Assembly: GCA_964398645.1 (NCBI GenBank)
Contig: CAYNNU010000091.1
Span: forward strand, 1 to 8,798
Direction of reading: 5' to 3'
Length of the DNA stretch: 8,798 nucleotides
DNA from: Spirochaeta_B sp964398645
Lineage (GTDB): Bacteria > Spirochaetota > Spirochaetia > DSM-27196 > DSM-8902
Shown here in pieces: positions 5,126 through 8,798 of the stretch. How positions within the stretch are numbered: position 1 is the first letter of the stretch; each line of letters starts with the position of its first letter. Under the pieces are notes generated by a model. It was not told where the DNA came from and made no database searches. It saw only the letters and a program-made list of their open reading frames with translations. The translations under genes and the position numbers were made by a program.

Positions 5126-7018
5126 ATGAGCGGCCGCAATCGAAAAACCATAGATTCAGCACACACTATCGAGGCCGCCTGGGAAGTATGTAACCAGATT
5201 GGCGGCATCTACACCGTTATCCGCACCAAAGCCGCCAGCATGCTTGAAATGCTTGACCACCAACGTTACTTGCTTGCCGGCCCATACATTCCAGCCGAAG
5301 CTGATGCAGTTGTTGATCCATGCGGAGCCGATGACTCAGTTTTCGGACAGGCACTATTTAAACTGCGCCAAGCTGGCTACACCGCCGTTTATGGAACATG
5401 GCTGGTTTCCGGCAGACCCCGGGTTATCCTGATAGACCCTGAATCCTGTCCCTACTCAAAACTGGAGATTCAACAACGGCTTCAAAAGCTACTAGGCCGC
5501 ACGGTCTCCATGCATGACTCCCTTATGCGAAATGTTGCCCGCTTCTGCCTTGGTCTTGCTGACTACTGCCAGCTTGTTGCCGAGGAAATGCCGCCCAATT
5601 CCTCTCTCATCGCTCATTTTCATGAGTGGATGACCGGCCTGGCCATACCCTTGCTCGATCAGGCCAGCACGGGCGCCCCAGGCAGCACGGCTAGCCCACC
5701 CAGCACGGGCGCCCCAGCAACTCCGGCCAGCACAAACAAAGTCCGCAGCATTTTCACGACCCATGCAACCCTGCTTGGACGCTACCTTGCCATGAATACC
5801 CCCAATTTTTACGATCGCCTGGCTACATTCGACTGGCAAAAGGAAGCACACCGTTTCGGTATCGAAACCGAAGTATGCATCGAGCGCACCGCAGCGCAAA
5901 AGTGCTGCCTCTTTTCAACCGTCAGCGAACTTACGGCAAAGGAATGCACCCACCTTCTCGGGCGCAGTCCGGAAGTCTTGCTGCCAAATGGAATAAATAG
6001 CTCCCGTTTTGAAGCCCTACACGAATTTCAAAACCTTCATAAGGACTACAAACAGCGAATACATACATTCGTAATGGGTCACTTCTTCCGGCACAGCACC
6101 ATCGACCTTGAAAATACCCTGTATTTTTTCACCTCCGGCCGCTATGAATTCCGCAACAAAGGCTTTGACCTTACCATAGATGCTTTGCGCCTTTTGAACG
6201 ACAAAATGAAGCAAGCAAAATCACCTGTCAGAGTTGTTGTATTCTTTATCACCCGGGCGCCCTATCAAAGCATCAATCCTCTTGTGCTGGAATCGCGCGC
6301 CATGCTGGAAGAACTGCGTAGCACTTGCGACGCCATCGCCGAAGAAGTCCGACAACGCCTGCTCTACCGCGCGCTCACAGAACCCAGCCACCGCATGCCC
6401 GACCTGAACACCTGCGTGGACGACTACTACCGCCTTCGCCTGCGAAGAGGGCTGCAAAGCTGGCATCAGGAAGAATTGCCCTACGTTACCACCCACAATA
6501 TGCAAAACGATGATGGGGATCAGATTCTCCAGGCAATCCGCCGGGTTAAACTCTTCAATTATAGTGATGACCCGGTAAAGCTCGTCTATCATCCGGACTT
6601 TATCTCACAGATTAGCCCGCTCTTACCCATGGAATACGCCGAATTTGTCCGCGGCTGCCACCTTGGCATCTTTCCCAGCTATTATGAGCCTTGGGGATAC
6701 ACCCCACTCGAGTGCATTTCATCCGGCATTCCAGCGGTAACTACAAATCTTTCCGGTTTCGGGGGCTATGTTGAAAAAAACATCAAGCAAGCCCATCGAC
6801 AGGGCATCTTCATCTTGGGCCGCATCGGAAAAAGCTACGAAGAAAACGTCGAAAACCTGGCCGATATGCTATTCAAATTTACCCGGCTTAGCCGACGGGA
6901 ACGCATCGAATTGCGCAACCGCACAGAAGCCGGTGCCCCCCTGTTCGACTGGAATCGCTTGATACAATTCTATAGTCAAGCATATAATATGGTTTTGACA
7001 GATACAAAAAATTGCTGA
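5126..7018 (+). CDS. GT3-family glycogen synthase (eukaryote-like, UDP-glucose type)
   Basis: A 630-residue cytoplasmic glycosyltransferase predicted to extend alpha-1,4-glucan chains of glycogen. It belongs to the GT3 family (yeast Gsy2, animal GYS), not the GT5 GlgA family usual in bacteria; GT3 enzymes use UDP-glucose. Landmarks match yeast Gsy2 in order: EVCNQIGGIYTVI (20-32), HFHEWMTGL (164-172), IFTTHATLLGRYL (209-221), HRFGIE, CIERTAA, LPNGIN, FHEFQNLH-like HEFQNLH, GRYEFRNKG, VTTHNM, EFVRGCHLGIFPSYYEPWGYTPLE with the catalytic-pair equivalents Glu521 and Glu529 (yeast Glu509 and Glu517), and the basic helix SRRERIELRNRTE (589-601) that binds glucose-6-phosphate in eukaryotic enzymes. 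The regulatory C-terminal phosphorylation tail of eukaryotes is absent. Residues about 180-204 are an extra Ala/Ser/Thr/Gly/Pro-rich repeat loop. The sensor kinase gene follows after 27 bp, probably on the same transcript. Confidence 0.95.
   Translation: MSGRNRKTIDSAHTIEAAWEVCNQIGGIYTVIRTKAASMLEMLDHQRYLLAGPYIPAEADAVVDPCGADDSVFGQALFKLRQAGYTAVYGTWLVSGRPRVILIDPESCPYSKLEIQQRLQKLLGRTVSMHDSLMRNVARFCLGLADYCQLVAEEMPPNSSLIAHFHEWMTGLAIPLLDQASTGAPGSTASPPSTGAPATPASTNKVRSIFTTHATLLGRYLAMNTPNFYDRLATFDWQKEAHRFGIETEVCIERTAAQKCCLFSTVSELTAKECTHLLGRSPEVLLPNGINSSRFEALHEFQNLHKDYKQRIHTFVMGHFFRHSTIDLENTLYFFTSGRYEFRNKGFDLTIDALRLLNDKMKQAKSPVRVVVFFITRAPYQSINPLVLESRAMLEELRSTCDAIAEEVRQRLLYRALTEPSHRMPDLNTCVDDYYRLRLRRGLQSWHQEELPYVTTHNMQNDDGDQILQAIRRVKLFNYSDDPVKLVYHPDFISQISPLLPMEYAEFVRGCHLGIFPSYYEPWGYTPLECISSGIPAVTTNLSGFGGYVEKNIKQAHRQGIFILGRIGKSYEENVENLADMLFKFTRLSRRERIELRNRTEAGAPLFDWNRLIQFYSQAYNMVLTDTKNC
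5664..5717 (+). repeat. Short in-frame tandem repeat (18-nt unit, three copies)
   Basis: Copies at 5664-5681 and 5700-5717 are identical (CCAGCACGGGCGCCCCAG); the middle copy 5682-5699 matches at about 12 of 18 positions. In the glycogen synthase frame each copy gives a hexapeptide: STGAP, STASP and STGAP, each preceded by one small residue or Pro. It lies within an Ala/Ser/Thr/Gly/Pro-rich segment (residues about 180-204) that has no counterpart in yeast Gsy2, where the flanking motifs are about 24 residues closer. Confidence 0.85.
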
Positions 7019-7037
7019 GAAAGATATCGGCCTGAGT

Positions 7038-7041
7038 GAGG
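7038..7041 (+). promoter_or_regulatory. Ribosome binding site of the sensor kinase gene
   Basis: GAGG four bases before ATG 7046, the first ATG of the open frame. It is shorter than the sites of the other genes, which suggests modest translation. No promoter or terminator was seen between 7019 and 7045. Confidence 0.55.
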
Positions 7042-7045
7042 TTTT

Positions 7046-8798
7046 ATGCCATCTTCCAACAGCACATGCCTGTTGCCATCCGACATTCACAGTCTACCCA
7101 TACCCTGTTCAATACTCAGCATTACAGACACATCCCATCTTTTGATTGAAGATTGCAACCGGGATACCAGCAAAATTCTAGGCCTTTTACAAATGCACAT
7201 AATTGGAAAGAAGCTAGAAGAACTAGCCCCCGATATCCTTTCACCGGACAGCCCCGAGTATCAGACCATTCTTTCGGCCATCCATAGCAGCAAAAAAGAG
7301 ATCATAAAACTGTATCTACCGGATAACGACCTATGGCTGGATGTTTTTGTACAGGGTTGCAGCAAAAACCAACGCGCCGCAGTTTTTTTACAAAACATTA
7401 CCGAAGCCATGAAGACGGTAAAAGCCGCCTCAAACCTGCTCATGCAGGATTCGCAAACAATCAACTACCAGCTTATGTGTGATCACATGTTATTTATTTC
7501 CCAAGCTCGCTTAGTCGCCCTAAATCTATACGAGCCCGATGGCACACATTATCACACCGCCGCCATAGCAAGCTCACAATACTATTCCCAGCTACTGCTA
7601 ACGGAGCAGAACATTCAACAGGGTGGAAAAATTCTTTCCTTTGACCCAAGCCGGGAGAAAAAAACATCCAAGCAACTTATAACCACCTTCCAGGATATTG
7701 CTGAAAGCGAACTGCCCGCAGAGGTAACCAGCATACTGGCAAAAGTCATGACTGTGGGAATTGTGGTTGTACTTCGCATCCAGCACAAAGGGATAAAATG
7801 GGGCGATTTCACCCTCATATTTCCTCCTGGCAAAAGCCTGCAGAACGAGCCGCTGTTACGCTTATACGCCCACCAGAGCGCTATGATGATTGACCGCTGG
7901 CATATGGAAAAAGAGCACAGCCGCTTCCAGCATATTTTTGAAAACTCCCATTTCGGCGCCGTTATCACCGACCCGCAGGACCGTATCCGCTATGTAAACC
8001 CGTATTTTGCCCATATTCACGGCTACGAACCGGAAGATCTGCTAAAAACACCATTGCAGAATCTCTTTGCCCAGAATGCCGGCGAACAAATAGTAGTAGA
8101 CAGCAATGTACAAGCAGTGGAAATTTGGCAACGCCACCGTAACGGAACAACCTTTCCAATGCTGGTAAACGGCTTGGTTTTTGCCGGCAGCGACGGCCTA
8201 CCTGAATATCACGCTATTACCGCTATCGATCTCACCGAACGCCATCGGGCTGAGCTTGCCATGAAGGAAGCTATGCAGCAGGCGGAACACGCCAATAAGG
8301 CAAAATCAGACTTCCTATCTTCCATGACCCACGAGATCCGCACACCCCTGAATGGGATAAACGGCTATACCAAACTTTTGCAAAAAACCAATCTTGATGA
8401 AACCCAACACCAATATGCCAGTGCCCTTGAACTTTCCACAACAACCCTTTTGACCCTGGTCAACGACATCCTTGATTTTTCCAAGATAGAGGCTGGACGG
8501 CTTTCGCTTGCACCGGAAGAAATTCCGCTGCGCCAGTTTCTAACAGACATTCATCAATTAATGATTATTCAGGCGGATACCAACAAGAACAAGCTCCTAT
8601 TGGAAACCAGTCAGCACTTACCTGAAACAATCTTTGCAGACCATGTGCGCCTGCAGCAAATCATCGTAAACCTGTTGTCCAACGCGGTAAAGTTTACCCA
8701 GGAAGGAACAATCTGCCTCCGGGTAGAGCAACTATCGCAGCAAGATAAAAATGGTCTGTTCCCCATACGGTTCAGCGTAAAAGACACTGGCATTGGTA
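7046..8798 (+). CDS. Cytosolic multi-sensor histidine kinase, C-terminus cut by window end
   Basis: An open frame of 584 complete codons that runs off the window. The product would sense an unknown signal and autophosphorylate on histidine to drive a response regulator. There is no signal peptide or membrane segment. Domains in order: a PAS-like N-terminal domain (about 18-125) ending QNITEAMKT; a GAF-like domain (about 137-285); a clear PAS domain (about 295-395) with IFENSHFGAVITD, IRYVNPYF and HGYEPEDLL, ending ITAIDLTERHRAE; a short coiled-coil linker; HisKA with the H-box SSMTHEIRTPLNGI, phospho-acceptor His429; DILDFSKIEAGRL; and the HATPase N-box QQIIVNLLSNAVKF (Asn542, Asn546). The frame ends at the ATP-lid motif VKDTGIG (Asp580). 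This H-box and N-box style is typical of hybrid kinases, so a receiver domain may follow outside the window. It begins 27 bp after the glycogen synthase stop, so it is likely co-transcribed. Confidence 0.93.
   Translation, partial: MPSSNSTCLLPSDIHSLPIPCSILSITDTSHLLIEDCNRDTSKILGLLQMHIIGKKLEELAPDILSPDSPEYQTILSAIHSSKKEIIKLYLPDNDLWLDVFVQGCSKNQRAAVFLQNITEAMKTVKAASNLLMQDSQTINYQLMCDHMLFISQARLVALNLYEPDGTHYHTAAIASSQYYSQLLLTEQNIQQGGKILSFDPSREKKTSKQLITTFQDIAESELPAEVTSILAKVMTVGIVVVLRIQHKGIKWGDFTLIFPPGKSLQNEPLLRLYAHQSAMMIDRWHMEKEHSRFQHIFENSHFGAVITDPQDRIRYVNPYFAHIHGYEPEDLLKTPLQNLFAQNAGEQIVVDSNVQAVEIWQRHRNGTTFPMLVNGLVFAGSDGLPEYHAITAIDLTERHRAELAMKEAMQQAEHANKAKSDFLSSMTHEIRTPLNGINGYTKLLQKTNLDETQHQYASALELSTTTLLTLVNDILDFSKIEAGRLSLAPEEIPLRQFLTDIHQLMIIQADTNKNKLLLETSQHLPETIFADHVRLQQIIVNLLSNAVKFTQEGTICLRVEQLSQQDKNGLFPIRFSVKDTGIG

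Noticed and set aside
5492..5899. Minus-strand 135-codon Ala/Gly/Arg-rich frame
   Set aside because: It is antisense to the glycogen synthase, and its repetitive composition simply mirrors the 18-nt repeat.
6221..6592. Minus-strand 123-codon frame
   Set aside because: It lies wholly inside conserved glycogen synthase sequence, with no ribosome binding site or recognisable domain.
7615..7968. Minus-strand 117-codon frame
   Set aside because: It is a shadow of the sensor kinase, whose PAS and GAF domains read through in the plus frame.

Overview
The window is an ordinary-looking, gene-dense piece of bacterial chromosome of roughly balanced base composition. It shows no mobile elements, RNA genes or CRISPR arrays. 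Strong Shine-Dalgarno sites (AGGAGG, AAGGAG, AGGAG) precede most genes. It encodes a GT3 (eukaryote-like, UDP-glucose-type) glycogen synthase, an E. coli-type dihydroxyacid dehydratase and a large soluble multi-sensor histidine kinase. This suggests a free-living heterotroph. GT3 synthases are known from Bacteroidota and scattered other phyla; the strong Shine-Dalgarno sites argue against Bacteroidota. A spirochaete or a former deltaproteobacterium is a guess, and I cannot assign a taxon.

Left part (1-2901). A minus-strand three-gene operon reads AIM24/TIGR00266-family protein (2113-2901), then two paralogous proteins of 344 and 337 residues (1089-2123 and 60-1073). Spacing is tight: an 11-bp overlap, then a 15-bp gap. 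Both paralogs have a soluble body with weak but position-consistent resemblance to the acetoacetate decarboxylase (ADC) superfamily, and both end in one hydrophobic C-terminal segment. This operon is the least understood part of the window. At the far left edge, the last 24 codons of a plus-strand gene (2-76) appear to converge on the operon and overlap its 3' end by 17 bp.

Middle (2902-5029). A 248-bp divergent intergenic region separates the operon from ilvD (3150-4988). It holds two TTGACA-type promoter candidates facing ilvD, one weaker candidate facing the operon, and a 14/19 match to the Fur box immediately upstream of the ilvD ribosome binding site. IlvD is an Fe-S enzyme of branched-chain amino acid synthesis, so iron control would make biological sense. 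A strong rho-independent terminator (5002-5029) closes ilvD as a single-gene transcript.

Right part (5030-8798). A GT3 glycogen synthase (5126-7018) carries a repeat-encoded Ala/Ser/Thr/Gly/Pro loop inserted into its otherwise conserved N-terminal catalytic domain. It is followed after 27 bp by a cytosolic PAS-GAF-PAS-HisKA-HATPase sensor kinase (7046 to the window end), cut off in its ATPase domain. The two are probably co-transcribed.
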